Positions 51,908 to 60,170 are shown, counted from the first letter of the stretch. The stretch: 64,000 bases of DNA from CAWHJN01 sp963829705 (GCA_963829705.1 CAWHJN010000005.1:1116001-1180000); one strand, 5' to 3'. Translations and numbers: made by a program. The notes: a model not told the origin generated them from the sequence alone.

Positions 51908-52082
51908 CGCGCTCTACAGGTTTAAGCCCTTGAGAGGCCGCCTCGCACGGACGACGGAACGATCCGGTTCGCAAATAACTGCCCCCGTGTCGCCAGGTGC
52001 TGTAGGGCGAACGCTACAAGGCGCGTGCGTGAATCCCGGTGTATGGCTCATCCGCTACACGTGGAAGAAGCGGCTGAGTCTT

Positions 52083-53843
52083 TCAATCGAATATGGGCCA
52101 GAACACGCCGAAGCGGGTGCGCGCGGCGGGTAGCGGCTGCTCGGGCACGAGATAGTTGCCGCGCAGCACGGCGGTGCCGCTGAAGGCGTTTTCGCGGGTG
52201 ATGAAAAGCGTGGCCGTGCGGACATTCATCAGCGCCGTGACGTCGAGCGTCGAGGACGCGGGCACACGCTGGGGCGTGGCAGCGAGCACGAGCAGCCCCG
52301 TGGGGTCGTGGAGCACGCGCCCATCGAAGCCTGACCACGTCTGCACGCGGGCGAAGAGGTCGAGGCGGAGGTCGTTCTGGAACAGCGAGGCGCGCAGGCC
52401 CAGGCGCGCCTCGGCGGTGAGCGGTGGGAGATCGCGCCATCGTGTGGCCGACAGGTCGATATTGGCGGTGGCCTGCGCGTGCGTGTAGAGGCCGCGCGTG
52501 GCGTCTCCGCGCCACGCGCCGTAGAGCGTCGCCCCCGCCCGGCGAAGATCGCGCGCGACGACGCCGAGCGTGTCGCGCGTCGTCTCGATGAAGTCGAAGC
52601 CGCCGAGCACGAACGTGGCGAACGGGCGCACGCCCACGCGCCACGCGCCGCGCCGCCCAGCCACGTCGGCGCTGGCCGTGACCGCGAGCGGCGAGGATTT
52701 TTTCCTGGCAGCGCGTGCGTACGGCCCGAACCCGCCTTCCGCGGCGAGCGGCAGCGTCAACATCTGGGCATCCAGCCGCGCATCCACGAATGCCGTGCGC
52801 AGCCGTGCCGCGCCGACGGGCCGCAGCGTGCCATCGTAGGAGGCTCCAGCGTAAAGAGCGAGCGCGCCGAGCGTGTCGCGCACGCCCGCCTCCGCCCGTG
52901 CCTGCCGTCCGTCCGTCACCGAGGCGTCGCCCGCACCGAGCGTCCATGCCTGGAGTTCGACGGCGCGTGTGCCTGCCTGCAACGAGGCGTAGCCGCCGTA
53001 GCGCGTCGCCCGCGCGGTGAACGAGGTGTCGCGCTGCACGTACGCGAACCGCTCGAACGAACGGTACAGGTGGACGCGCAGCGCCCGCCGCCGCAGCCGC
53101 ACTCCGGTGTCGTTTCGCAGCGTCCGCCGGGCCGAGGTGAGGTCGTGGACGGTCGCGTTGAAGCGGTCGTAGATGCTCGACGGGTCGGCAGGATCGACGG
53201 GTACGACGCCGCCCGGCGCTCCGACTTTGACGCGCGTGTGGAAGTTGTACAGGGACATCGCGGTGCGCGTGCCCTCGAACCCGGCCTGCGCGAGCGTGGC
53301 GCGGCCCCGCGTGAGGCGGCTGTTGTCGAATTCGTTGTCTGCCGCGCGGCCCGTGTAGCCGAACACGTAGCGCACGACGCCCTTTTCGCCCAGAAGCGTC
53401 CGCCTCCGCCCCTGCGCGTGGATGGCCTCGATGCTCTGGAAGCCGTCGGGCCCGCTGAGGTAGCGCGCCTCGGTGCGCGGGCGCGGCGCGTCGAACGCCC
53501 GGAAGCGCGCCGACACCCCGGCGCCGTCGGTGGCCAGCGTGTCCATCCACGCCAGCGGCACGAGGTCGAAGCGCGCGCGGCCCGTCAGCAGGTCGTCGAA
53601 CGGGAGCGTGCCGAGGTGGAAGGGCGTCAGCGTCGGCGGGAGGCCGTCGAGGCTGAGGGCCTCGGGCCATCCGTGCGCGTCGAAGCGGTAGACGAACGCG
53701 CCGGGGCGGGGGTCGAGCACCTGCGTGAGCGCGAATGCCGACGTGCGCGCCAGCGACGCTCGCGCCGTGTCGGCGGTCTGCGCCGGAGCGAGGCGGGGCA
53801 GCGCGGCCAGCACGAGCAGCAAAAAGGCGCGGCAGGGGTTCAT
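52083..53843 (-). CDS. Outer-membrane beta-barrel protein of unknown function
   Basis: A 586-residue exported protein: signal peptide (residues 1-21, ending RLAPAQ), a soluble N-terminal region with LDPRPGAFVYRFDAHGWPEALSLDGL, then from about residue 170 many alternating amphipathic strands (e.g. ATRYGGYASLQAGTRAVELQ, RGLYTHAQATANIDLSATRW) ending in RTRFGVFWPIFD, as in outer-membrane barrels. There is no TonB box or plug signature. It resembles the uncharacterised barrel/putative porin class of Bacteroidota, where partners are unknown. It ends 17 bp downstream of the deoxynucleoside kinase and is likely co-transcribed with it. Confidence 0.75.
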   Translation of the reverse strand: MNPCRAFLLLVLAALPRLAPAQTADTARASLARTSAFALTQVLDPRPGAFVYRFDAHGWPEALSLDGLPPTLTPFHLGTLPFDDLLTGRARFDLVPLAWMDTLATDGAGVSARFRAFDAPRPRTEARYLSGPDGFQSIEAIHAQGRRRTLLGEKGVVRYVFGYTGRAADNEFDNSRLTRGRATLAQAGFEGTRTAMSLYNFHTRVKVGAPGGVVPVDPADPSSIYDRFNATVHDLTSARRTLRNDTGVRLRRRALRVHLYRSFERFAYVQRDTSFTARATRYGGYASLQAGTRAVELQAWTLGAGDASVTDGRQARAEAGVRDTLGALALYAGASYDGTLRPVGAARLRTAFVDARLDAQMLTLPLAAEGGFGPYARAARKKSSPLAVTASADVAGRRGAWRVGVRPFATFVLGGFDFIETTRDTLGVVARDLRRAGATLYGAWRGDATRGLYTHAQATANIDLSATRWRDLPPLTAEARLGLRASLFQNDLRLDLFARVQTWSGFDGRVLHDPTGLLVLAATPQRVPASSTLDVTALMNVRTATLFITRENAFSGTAVLRGNYLVPEQPLPAARTRFGVFWPIFD

Positions 53844-53859
53844 CGCGCCAGTATAGCGC

Positions 53860-54507
53860 TCATCCCGGAAACAGCCCGAAAAGCCGACTGTCGATGCGGC
53901 GCAGCAGGTCGGAGCGGTCGGCGTCGGCGTTGACGAAATCCAGTTCGTCCACGTCTACGATCATCTTGGGGCCGAGGTCGTAGCGCTCGATCCAGTTTTC
54001 GTAGTGCTCGTTGAGGCGTTCGAGGTACTCGATGCGGATCGTCGTCTCGAACGAGCGCCCGCGCGTCTGGATGTGGCGCACGAGCGTGGGCACGGAGGCG
54101 CGGAGGTAGACGAGCAGGTCCGGCGGCGTCAGGTACGACGTCATGATGCCGAAGAGGTCGGTGTAGCTCTCGAAATCGCGCTGCGCCATCAGCCCCATCT
54201 CGAACAGGTTACGCGCGAAAATCTCGGCGTCCTCGTAGATCGACCGATCCTGCACGACGGACACCTGGGCGGCTTCGATGCTGCGCTGGTGGTCGAAGCG
54301 GCTCGACAGGAAAAACACCTGGAGGTTGAACGACCACCGCCGCATGTCCTCGTAGAAATCGGACAGGTAGGGGTTGTCGTCTACCTGTTCGTAGAACGGC
54401 TCCCAGCCGAAATACTCGCTCAAAAGGCGGGTGAGGGAGCTTTTGCCCGCGCCGATGTTGCCGGCGATGGCGACGTATTTGCGGGTGGAGGAGAGGAGTT
54501 CGGCCAT
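53860..54507 (-). CDS. Deoxynucleoside kinase (dNK/dGK-type)
   Basis: A 215-residue salvage kinase with P-loop AIAGNIGAGKSSLTR (about residues 13-27), the YEQVDDNPYLSDFYED substrate/lid region, the DRS motif in VVQDRSIYEDAEIFARN and LVYLRASVPTLVRHIQTRGR with the LID Arg residues. It phosphorylates deoxyribonucleosides; deoxyadenosine or deoxyguanosine is typical for this bacterial group. It fits the nucleotide-metabolism theme (cdd, thyA, folA, carAB) of the window. The ATG at 54507 is preferred to upstream in-frame codons that lack family similarity. Confidence 0.93.
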   Translation of the reverse strand: MAELLSSTRKYVAIAGNIGAGKSSLTRLLSEYFGWEPFYEQVDDNPYLSDFYEDMRRWSFNLQVFFLSSRFDHQRSIEAAQVSVVQDRSIYEDAEIFARNLFEMGLMAQRDFESYTDLFGIMTSYLTPPDLLVYLRASVPTLVRHIQTRGRSFETTIRIEYLERLNEHYENWIERYDLGPKMIVDVDELDFVNADADRSDLLRRIDSRLFGLFPG

Positions 54508-54621
54508 GCGTGCGGAAGGGTGCGGCGCGCAAAATAGCACCCCGTCCTGCCGCTTTTGGTGGGCTTTCGGGGAAGTCAGATGAGCGGCGCGTGGCGAGAA
54601 ACGCCGAACGAAGTGCCTTTC

Positions 54622-55044
54622 TCACCACAGCTGCCGCATCCGCTGCCCTTCGGGTGCGTCGGTGCGCGGCAGCCAGTACGACGCAGCAGGGCGGCGGCGC
54701 ATGGGGTCGCGCCCGGAGAGCCGCATCGCCCAGCCGATGGGGGTCACGAGCAGGAAGAAAACGGCCGTCAGCAGCACACGCGTCATCACGAAGCCCATCG
54801 CGAAGGCCAGCGCCATCCAGGCGCAGTACACGGGCCGCAGCAGGCGAGGTGCAGCAAGGCCCAGCCCGATGAGCGCCAGCCCGATTCCTCCGGTCGTCCA
54901 CACAGCGGGCGTGGGCGTCCCGGCGGCACGCCACAGCAGAAACGCCGCGATGAGCGCGAACACGCCGCCGACCGTGCGTCCGAAGCGGCGCAGCGCAGGC
55001 AGGCCGGTGTCGAGGGCGCGGAGTTCGTGGAGGATGGAGTTCAT
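54622..55044 (-). CDS. SxtJ-like membrane protein
   Basis: A 140-residue protein of the SxtJ family, named from a saxitoxin cluster but widespread and of unknown function. The N-terminal helix is amphipathic (RALDTGLPALRRFGRTVGG) and four hydrophobic segments follow, with the family pattern LLRPVYCAWMALAFAMGFVM and LVTPIGWAMRLSGRDPMRRR. The gene right of it (73 aa, small membrane protein) ends in a terminator, so SxtJ probably has its own promoter. In other genomes such proteins sit beside a small two-helix protein, as here. Confidence 0.85.
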   Translation of the reverse strand: MNSILHELRALDTGLPALRRFGRTVGGVFALIAAFLLWRAAGTPTPAVWTTGGIGLALIGLGLAAPRLLRPVYCAWMALAFAMGFVMTRVLLTAVFFLLVTPIGWAMRLSGRDPMRRRPAASYWLPRTDAPEGQRMRQLW

Positions 55045-55090
55045 CGAGGAGGCCAGATGCAAAGACGCAACATCGGCACTGGCGGCGCAC

Positions 55091-55123
55091 AAAAAAAGCC
55101 TCCGTCCGGGGCAGGACGGAGGC
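55091..55123 (-). terminator. Rho-independent terminator after the small membrane protein
   Basis: GCCTCCGTCC pairs with GGACGGAGGC on the minus strand, followed by TTTTTTT (55097-55091). It lies 20 bp after the stop of the 73-residue gene and before the SxtJ start. Confidence 0.85.
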
Positions 55124-55143
55124 GAGGAGGGGAGCGGGCGTAG

Positions 55144-55365
55144 TCAGGCGCGCACGGGCTTCGCTTCTGGCATGTGCGAGCGGGTAGGCAGCCAGCTCGT
55201 TACCAGCGTGATCGCGCCGAGGGCCGTACCGCCGCCGAGAAACCACAGCGCCTCGGAGGAATGGCCCACGTCGCGGGTGAGCAGGAAAATGCAGGTGGCG
55301 CTGAGGAGAAGTCCGATGACGCGCATCGTCCAGTGGAGCATGGCGTCGGCAGGCTGGGTGGTCAT
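55144..55365 (-). CDS. Small two-helix membrane protein, 73 aa
   Basis: I do not recognise the family. Helices are at about residues 12-30 (LHWTMRVIGLLLSATCIFLL) and 39-58 (ALWFLGGGTALGAITLVTSWL), with a short basic tail. It may be a partner of the SxtJ-like protein next to it, since small two-helix proteins frequently accompany that family. It has a clear ATG and a strong terminator immediately after its stop, which supports expression as a single gene. Confidence 0.7.
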   Translation of the reverse strand: MTTQPADAMLHWTMRVIGLLLSATCIFLLTRDVGHSSEALWFLGGGTALGAITLVTSWLPTRSHMPEAKPVRA

Positions 55366-55392
55366 GGTCGTGGGGATCTATCGTCAGGGAGT

Positions 55393-55433
55393 AAAAAAGG
55401 ATGTGGAGACCCGACCTTCGTCCGATCTCCACA
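55393..55433 (-). terminator. Rho-independent terminator after the transglycosylase-like gene
   Basis: TGTGGAGA (minus, 55433-55426) pairs with TCTCCACA (55409-55402), then TCC and TTTTTT. It lies about 107 bp after the stop at 55540. Confidence 0.75.
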
Positions 55434-55539
55434 CCTCTACTCCATGCATCCCGCGCAGGTTGATGCCGAAGCGGTTACGTGACGCTTGCGCGCGCGCGGT
55501 TACCACTTTGTGCGGGATGTACCGCAGCGCCCACGCCGC

Positions 55540-57444
55540 TCAGTCCGACGTGCGGGGCTGGGGCGGCGCGAAGGGGTCGGGCGTGGTGGGCGGCAGGATG
55601 GGCGCGGGCGTGGTGCCGCGCACGGCCTCTGTCGCATCGGCGAGCTTTTCCCACACGTTGGTGCGCCACATGGTGCGGTGCGTGCGGATGGCGTCGAGCT
55701 GGGCGCGGCGGTAGAACGTCGGGTTTTCCTGGGCCAGTTCCTCAAACTTCGACGCGAGGCGTTCCAGCCGGGCGCGGTTCGCGTAGGTGAAGCCGAAGTG
55801 CTCGGAGTCGCTCAACAGGCGCGCGTACTCTTTGTCCCACAGCGTCTCGTCGCGGGCCGACCGCTCGAAGGTGTGGCCGTCGTAGCGGAAGGTGGCCCGC
55901 TCGTCGATCCAGTCGGTGTCGCGCAGGGCGCGCAGCGCGCCGAGGGGCAGGAAGAAGCGGACGGCATTGCCGCCTGCCGTGGCGGTGAAGCGCACGTCGC
56001 CTTCGATAGGCACGCCTTGCTCGCCCTTTGCCTCGGGCAGCCCGATGTGCGGGTTGAGCAGGCGGAAGCGTTGGTAGGCCGTCAGCGAGTCGCCCGCTGC
56101 TGAACTCCAGTCGAGGTCGGCGTCTTTGAGCTGGCGCAGGAGCTGGCTCAGAAACACCTCCTTGCCCTCGCGCAGCTGCACGCGGTCAGCGCGGTAGGAG
56201 AGCGTCGTGTCGATGGGCAACTCGTCGGTGGCGCGCAGCGCGCCGTAGGCAGAAGCCACGTAGCCGCGCGAGTACGTCTTGAAGCTCGTCTTGTGGGACA
56301 CCTCGGGGTAGCCGTCGGTGAGCGCCCACATGTAGGCGTCCATCACCGAGGGGTCATCGGAGAGGTACTTCTGCCCTTCGGTCAGAAACATGCGGTAGAC
56401 GCTGTAGATGTTGCCCGGCCCGGTGTGATAGGACGAGATCCCGGGGATTTCGTGGCCGACGGCGTTGGTGTAGCCGCGCAGCGTCATGAAGGCGGGTTCC
56501 ATCGTCAAGAGCGGGTGCCATTCTTCTACGACCGACACCTCTTTGCCGCTGCCCGTCCGCAGTGCGTACTGGTTGATGCCGCGCTGCCGCAGGATGTAGG
56601 GCATCATCTGGTAGCGCGACCGCGCGCCGACGGACGAGACGAGCTTGTCGTCGTTGAACGTCTCGACGGTGCCGATCTCGGTGGCGAGCAGGCTCAGGCC
56701 GAGGTAGCGGGCCAGGCGCACTTCGTAGAGGATGTACGGAAGCTCGCGCTCGCGGGCCTCGCGCACCTGGTTGGCACGGCCCCACTTGATGGTCACGTTC
56801 TCGCGCGGCACGCCCTGCGCAGCCCACTTCTTGACGAGCCGTGTCGTCTCCGTCCGCCGCTGTCCGTCGATGGCCCCCCAGTTGGCGCGGCCCGTGCGCT
56901 CAAAGGCGGCGCGCGCGCTGGCGAGGGAGAAGACCTCGAGCACGTCGTTGTTGGCGTTGTTGACGACGCGGATGGTGAAGTTGTCGTCCTCGCCCTGGCG
57001 CTGCTCGTAAAGCTGCATGAAGTCGCGGAACGGGCGGATGAGTTGCAGGCGAGGATCGCCCGAGGCGTCGCCGATGAGCTCACCGGCCATGTAAGGGCGG
57101 TAGAGCCGGTCCGGGTGCGCGGACATCTCGGCGAACGTCACCGTCTTACGCGCAGGCTCGGCAGGCGCGGGCGCGACGGCTTCTTCCACCACAGGCAGCT
57201 TCGCGCCGCTGAAGAACTGCTGTGCGAGGGCCTTCAGGTTGCCCGTCGCCAGCAGCAGCAGCAGCACGACGCCCATCGACCCGAGCGTGGCTTTCATGCC
57301 CACACCCATCTTGCGCCGCGCCTCGACCTCGTCGACCGAAGGCGGTGCGGGCGGCGGGGCGGGGTGGAGGGAACCCGGCGTCCGGTCTTCCGAGATGTGC
57401 GCGGCGTCGTCGGGCGGGGGGAGGAAGTTGGGAGAGTCGCTCAT
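55540..57444 (-). CDS. Membrane-anchored protein with lytic-transglycosylase-like region
   Basis: A 634-residue protein with a Pro-rich cytoplasmic tail (residues 1-45), one helix (about 49-68: MKATLGSMGVVLLLLLATGN) and a large periplasmic part. Residues about 240-310 resemble an SLT fold: ATEIGTVETFNDDKLVSSVG with the candidate catalytic Glu, then ARSRYQMMPYILRQRGI, the place of GAxGLMQLMP. Later blocks (PGISSYHTGPGNIYSVYRMF; ALTDGYPEVSHKT) resemble no domain I know. Peptidoglycan cleavage is inferred from the motif only. A terminator follows. The C-terminus is Pro-rich (PILPPTTPDPFAPPQ). Confidence 0.72.
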   Translation of the reverse strand: MSDSPNFLPPPDDAAHISEDRTPGSLHPAPPPAPPSVDEVEARRKMGVGMKATLGSMGVVLLLLLATGNLKALAQQFFSGAKLPVVEEAVAPAPAEPARKTVTFAEMSAHPDRLYRPYMAGELIGDASGDPRLQLIRPFRDFMQLYEQRQGEDDNFTIRVVNNANNDVLEVFSLASARAAFERTGRANWGAIDGQRRTETTRLVKKWAAQGVPRENVTIKWGRANQVREARERELPYILYEVRLARYLGLSLLATEIGTVETFNDDKLVSSVGARSRYQMMPYILRQRGINQYALRTGSGKEVSVVEEWHPLLTMEPAFMTLRGYTNAVGHEIPGISSYHTGPGNIYSVYRMFLTEGQKYLSDDPSVMDAYMWALTDGYPEVSHKTSFKTYSRGYVASAYGALRATDELPIDTTLSYRADRVQLREGKEVFLSQLLRQLKDADLDWSSAAGDSLTAYQRFRLLNPHIGLPEAKGEQGVPIEGDVRFTATAGGNAVRFFLPLGALRALRDTDWIDERATFRYDGHTFERSARDETLWDKEYARLLSDSEHFGFTYANRARLERLASKFEELAQENPTFYRRAQLDAIRTHRTMWRTNVWEKLADATEAVRGTTPAPILPPTTPDPFAPPQPRTSD

Positions 57445-57475
57445 GGGAAATGGAAACTGGGTACGGATGGTATCG

Positions 57476-58177
57476 TCAGGCGAGAACGGCGGGTAACCGG
57501 AATGCGCGTGCCTGGCGAATAAAGTGGCGGAACAGCGGCTGCATCGCCGCGCCCATTCCTTCGGGGTGGAACTGGACGCCGAGGAGGCGACCGCCCTCCC
57601 CTTCGAGCGCCTCGATCACCCCGTCTGGCGCGAACGCCGATGCCCACAAGCCTTCACCGACAGTGGCGACGGCCTGCACGTGCCGCGTGTTGACTTCGAA
57701 AGATTGGGTACCGAAGAGGTCGGCAAAGACGGTGCCGGGCACGGCCTGCACCGGATGCTCGGTCGCGCCGCGCTGTCGGGCGTGGACGGCAGCGCCCGCG
57801 TGCTGCTTCTCCACATCGGCGTACAGCGTGCCGCCGCGCCGTGCGTTGAGAAGTTGCATGCCGTAGCAGATGCCCAGCACGGGCATCTCTGCCGCAAGGC
57901 AGGCGTCGAGGAGGAGCGTGTCGGCTTCGCTGCGAAGCGCCGGGCACGCGCCGAGGTCGGGCGGCACCTCGCCCACCAGCCCCTGCGTCACCGCCGGCCC
58001 GCCCGTGACGACGAGGCCGTCGAGCAGTTCGACGAGGGCCGACACGCGCGCGGCATCTTTTACCATCGGCACGATCAGCGGCAGCCCACCTGCCTCCGCG
58101 ACGGCGTCGACGTAAGCATGCGCGAGCCGCTGCTCGTCGTTCTCGTAGGAGGTCGTTATGCCGATGCGTGGGATCAT
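57476..58177 (-). CDS. Class I glutamine-amidotransferase-like hydrolase (peptidase C26, PuuD-like)
   Basis: A 233-residue C26 family enzyme. The catalytic Cys lies in VLGICYGMQLLNA and the His-x-Glu in VQFHPEGMG; RIGITTSYEN and LVVTGGPAV are typical of gamma-glutamyl-GABA hydrolases and related gamma-glutamyl peptidases. It would hydrolyse a gamma-glutamyl bond, but no putrescine-degradation genes are nearby. It precedes the transglycosylase-like gene (31-bp gap), so a link to cell-wall peptides is possible. A strongly structured spacer separates it from the upstream smr gene. Confidence 0.9.
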   Translation of the reverse strand: MIPRIGITTSYENDEQRLAHAYVDAVAEAGGLPLIVPMVKDAARVSALVELLDGLVVTGGPAVTQGLVGEVPPDLGACPALRSEADTLLLDACLAAEMPVLGICYGMQLLNARRGGTLYADVEKQHAGAAVHARQRGATEHPVQAVPGTVFADLFGTQSFEVNTRHVQAVATVGEGLWASAFAPDGVIEALEGEGGRLLGVQFHPEGMGAAMQPLFRHFIRQARAFRLPAVLA

Positions 58178-58248
58178 AGAGGAAAGCTAGCGTGGCTTCT
58201 CATAACCTCCACGTAAACACGAGGTTCGGCAGCAGCACCGGGAAAGGT

Positions 58249-58293
58249 GACGGGGTCGCTACCTGATCCCCGTCGGGCTGTGTGCATCAGGTA
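58249..58293. promoter_or_regulatory. Interleaved inverted repeats (pseudoknot-capable) in the Smr-C26 spacer
   Basis: GACGGGG (58249-58255) pairs with CCCCGTC (58268-58274), and TACCTGAT (58260-58267) pairs with ATCAGGTA (58286-58293). The arms are in the order A-B-A'-B', so the two stems either exclude each other or form an H-type pseudoknot. The site is about 70-115 bp upstream of the C26 ATG, in the direction of transcription. Confidence 0.5.
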
Positions 58294-58307
58294 ACAACCG
58301 ACCTGCC

Positions 58308-58634
58308 TCACGGCCACACGTCGCGCAGCGCAATGCGCGTGGGCGAGGCACGGCGCGTGAGGTCGAGGTGGAGCGTCAGCACCGCGTCGCCGCGCTGCGC
58401 CTGCACGAAGAGGTGCCGTGCCGCTGGGCCGTCGATCCACTCGTGCAGCGCCGTCTTGATGGTCCGCCGCGTGCCGTGCGCGTCGGTGGTGGACGATCCG
58501 TGGATGAGGTCGAGGCGGCGGCGGCCTCGCTGCGCAGACAGCGCGAGGGCCTTGCGGGCCATCCGCAGCGCCTCGTCCACCCGCGCGCCGTGGAGGTCGA
58601 GCGTGACGGTCTGGCCGGTGTCGGTGAGGCGCAT
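58308..58634 (-). CDS. Smr-domain protein
   Basis: A 108-residue protein consisting of an Smr domain: TVTLDLHGARVDEALRMARKAL near the N-terminus (the LDxHG motif) and RRLDLIHGSSTTDAHGTRRTIKTAL (xHGxG-like) in the middle. Free-standing Smr proteins are nucleic-acid nicking or binding proteins; SmrB acts on collided ribosomes in E. coli. The HG motif here is followed by SS rather than the usual G-x-G, so nuclease activity is uncertain. The gene is minus-strand, divergent from the amidohydrolase. Confidence 0.82.
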   Translation of the reverse strand: MRLTDTGQTVTLDLHGARVDEALRMARKALALSAQRGRRRLDLIHGSSTTDAHGTRRTIKTALHEWIDGPAARHLFVQAQRGDAVLTLHLDLTRRASPTRIALRDVWP

Positions 58635-58675
58635 AGGGGGTCTCGGAGATCGGATTTGGGATTTCGGGAGGATGG
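58635..58675 (-). repeat. Pyrimidine-rich start-proximal repeat before the Smr gene
   Basis: On the coding strand CCCGAAATCCCAAATCCGA, then TCTCCGAGACCCCCT runs into the ATG at 58634. With the next entry it forms an inverted pair between divergent genes. Confidence 0.65.
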
Positions 58676-58760
58676 GTTAACCATCACAAGCGCAACCAAC
58701 GCTCCTCTCGCGTTGCTCGCGGTGCAGGGGCGCCGTAGGTTACGCCTCCCGCGCTTCACC

Positions 58761-58781
58761 GTCCGAAATCCGAAAGCCCTT
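58761..58781 (+). repeat. Pyrimidine-rich start-proximal repeat before the amidohydrolase
   Basis: GTCCGAAATCCGAAAGCCC, then TT, ends directly at the ATG at 58782. Confidence 0.6.
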
Positions 58782-60086
58782 ATGCGCCGCCTCTCCGCCC
58801 TGCTGCTTTTCTGCTTGCTCGTCCCCGCGACGTACGCCCAGTCGGGCGCAACGGCGTTCGTGGGGGCGACGGTCTACCCCGTCTCGCGCGCACCCATCGT
58901 GGATGGCGTCGTCGTGGTCGAAAACGGGCGCATCGTGGCCGTCGGGGCGCGCTCGGAGGTCGCCATTCCAGCGGGCGCACAGACGGTTGACGTGACGGGC
59001 AAAACCATCGTCCCCGGGCTCGTGGACTCGCACTCGCACGTGGGCAGCGGCGATGGCGGCGACGCCTCGGCGGCACTCCACCCCGACGTACGCATCCTCG
59101 ACGCCATCGACGCCCGCTCGCCGACGCTCGAACGCGCCCGCGCAGGCGGCATCACGACGGTCAACGTCATGCCCGGCTCGGGGCACCTCATGAGCGGCCA
59201 GACGGTCTACCTCAAGCTGCGCGATGGCAACACGATGGAGGACCTGCTGCTCATCTGCAAAGATCCGCTCACCGAGATCTGCGGCGGCATGAAGATGGCC
59301 AACGGCACCAACGCGCTGCGCGGCAGCGGCGGCACGTTCCCCGGCACCCGGGCGCGGTCGGCGGCGATGGCGCGCGAGCTGTTTCTCAACGCGCAGCAGT
59401 ACCGCGAGAAAAAACAGGCCGCCGGGAGCGACACCAGCAAAGCGCCCGCGCGCGACCTCAAGATGGAGGCGCTCCTCGAAGTCCTCGACGGGCGGCGCAC
59501 CGTCCACTTTCACACGCACCGCCACGACGACGTGCTGACGGCGCTGCGGCTCGGGCGCGAGTTCGGCTTCACGCCCGTTTTGCACCACGTCTCGGAAGCG
59601 TGGAAGATTGCCGACGAGATCGCCGCTGCCGGTGCGAAGGCGTCCATCATCATGCTGGATGCGCCCGGCGGCAAGCTTGAAGCCGTCGATATCCGCTACG
59701 AGAACGGAGCCGTGCTGGAGCGCGCCGGGGTGGACGTGGCCTACCACACCGACGACTACATCACCGACTCGCGTCTCTTCATCCGTTCAGGCGCGCTGGG
59801 CGTGCGGGCAGGCATGAGCGAGGCCAAAGCCCTCGAAGCGCTCACGCTCGCGGGCGCGCGGATGCTGGGCGTGGAAGACCGCGTGGGCTCGCTCGAAAAA
59901 GGCAAGGACGCCGACCTCGTGATTATGTCCGGCCCGCCCTTCAGCGTCTACTCGCTCATCGAACAGACGTGGGTGGAGGGCCAGAAGGTCTTCGACCGCG
60001 CCACCTCCGCCGATCACGACTTCGCCGTCGGCGGCTACCGCGTCTACGACGCGATGCACAACCACCTCCACGGCGAGGGGGAGTGA
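58782..60086 (+). CDS. Exported amidohydrolase (imidazolonepropionase-like)
   Basis: A 434-residue metal-dependent hydrolase with a signal peptide (residues 1-20, ending ATYAQ). GATVYPVSRAPIVDGVVVVENG opens the composite beta-sandwich, VPGLVDSHSHVG supplies two metal ligands and HFHTHRHDDVL, LHHVSEAW and DVAYHTDDYITDS the remaining His/Asp ligands. GGITTVNVMPGSGHLMSGQT is conserved in Bacteroidota periplasmic amidohydrolases, which are often predicted dipeptidases or aryldialkylphosphatase relatives. The substrate is unknown. A diverged inverse copy of its codons 91-113 lies directly after its stop. Confidence 0.92.
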   Translation: MRRLSALLLFCLLVPATYAQSGATAFVGATVYPVSRAPIVDGVVVVENGRIVAVGARSEVAIPAGAQTVDVTGKTIVPGLVDSHSHVGSGDGGDASAALHPDVRILDAIDARSPTLERARAGGITTVNVMPGSGHLMSGQTVYLKLRDGNTMEDLLLICKDPLTEICGGMKMANGTNALRGSGGTFPGTRARSAAMARELFLNAQQYREKKQAAGSDTSKAPARDLKMEALLEVLDGRRTVHFHTHRHDDVLTALRLGREFGFTPVLHHVSEAWKIADEIAAAGAKASIIMLDAPGGKLEAVDIRYENGAVLERAGVDVAYHTDDYITDSRLFIRSGALGVRAGMSEAKALEALTLAGARMLGVEDRVGSLEKGKDADLVIMSGPPFSVYSLIEQTWVEGQKVFDRATSADHDFAVGGYRVYDAMHNHLHGEGE

Positions 60087-60092
60087 GGCGAG

Positions 60093-60163
60093 CGTCGAGT
60101 GCCGATGGCATCGAGGATGCGTACGCCGGGGTGGAGCGCCGCCGAGGCGTCGCCATCCCCTGA
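60093..60163 (-). pseudogene. Inverted, diverged fragment of the amidohydrolase coding sequence
   Basis: On the minus strand this about 70-bp stretch reads SGDGDASAALHPGVRILDAI, against SGDGGDASAALHPDVRILDAI at about residues 91-111 of the gene just upstream on the plus strand. Differences are mainly third-base (GCA/GCG, GAC/GAT) and one whole codon, so it is related coding sequence, not a recent copy. No start, stop or flanking homologous codons are seen. Confidence 0.65.
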
Positions 60164-60170
60164 AACCGTC

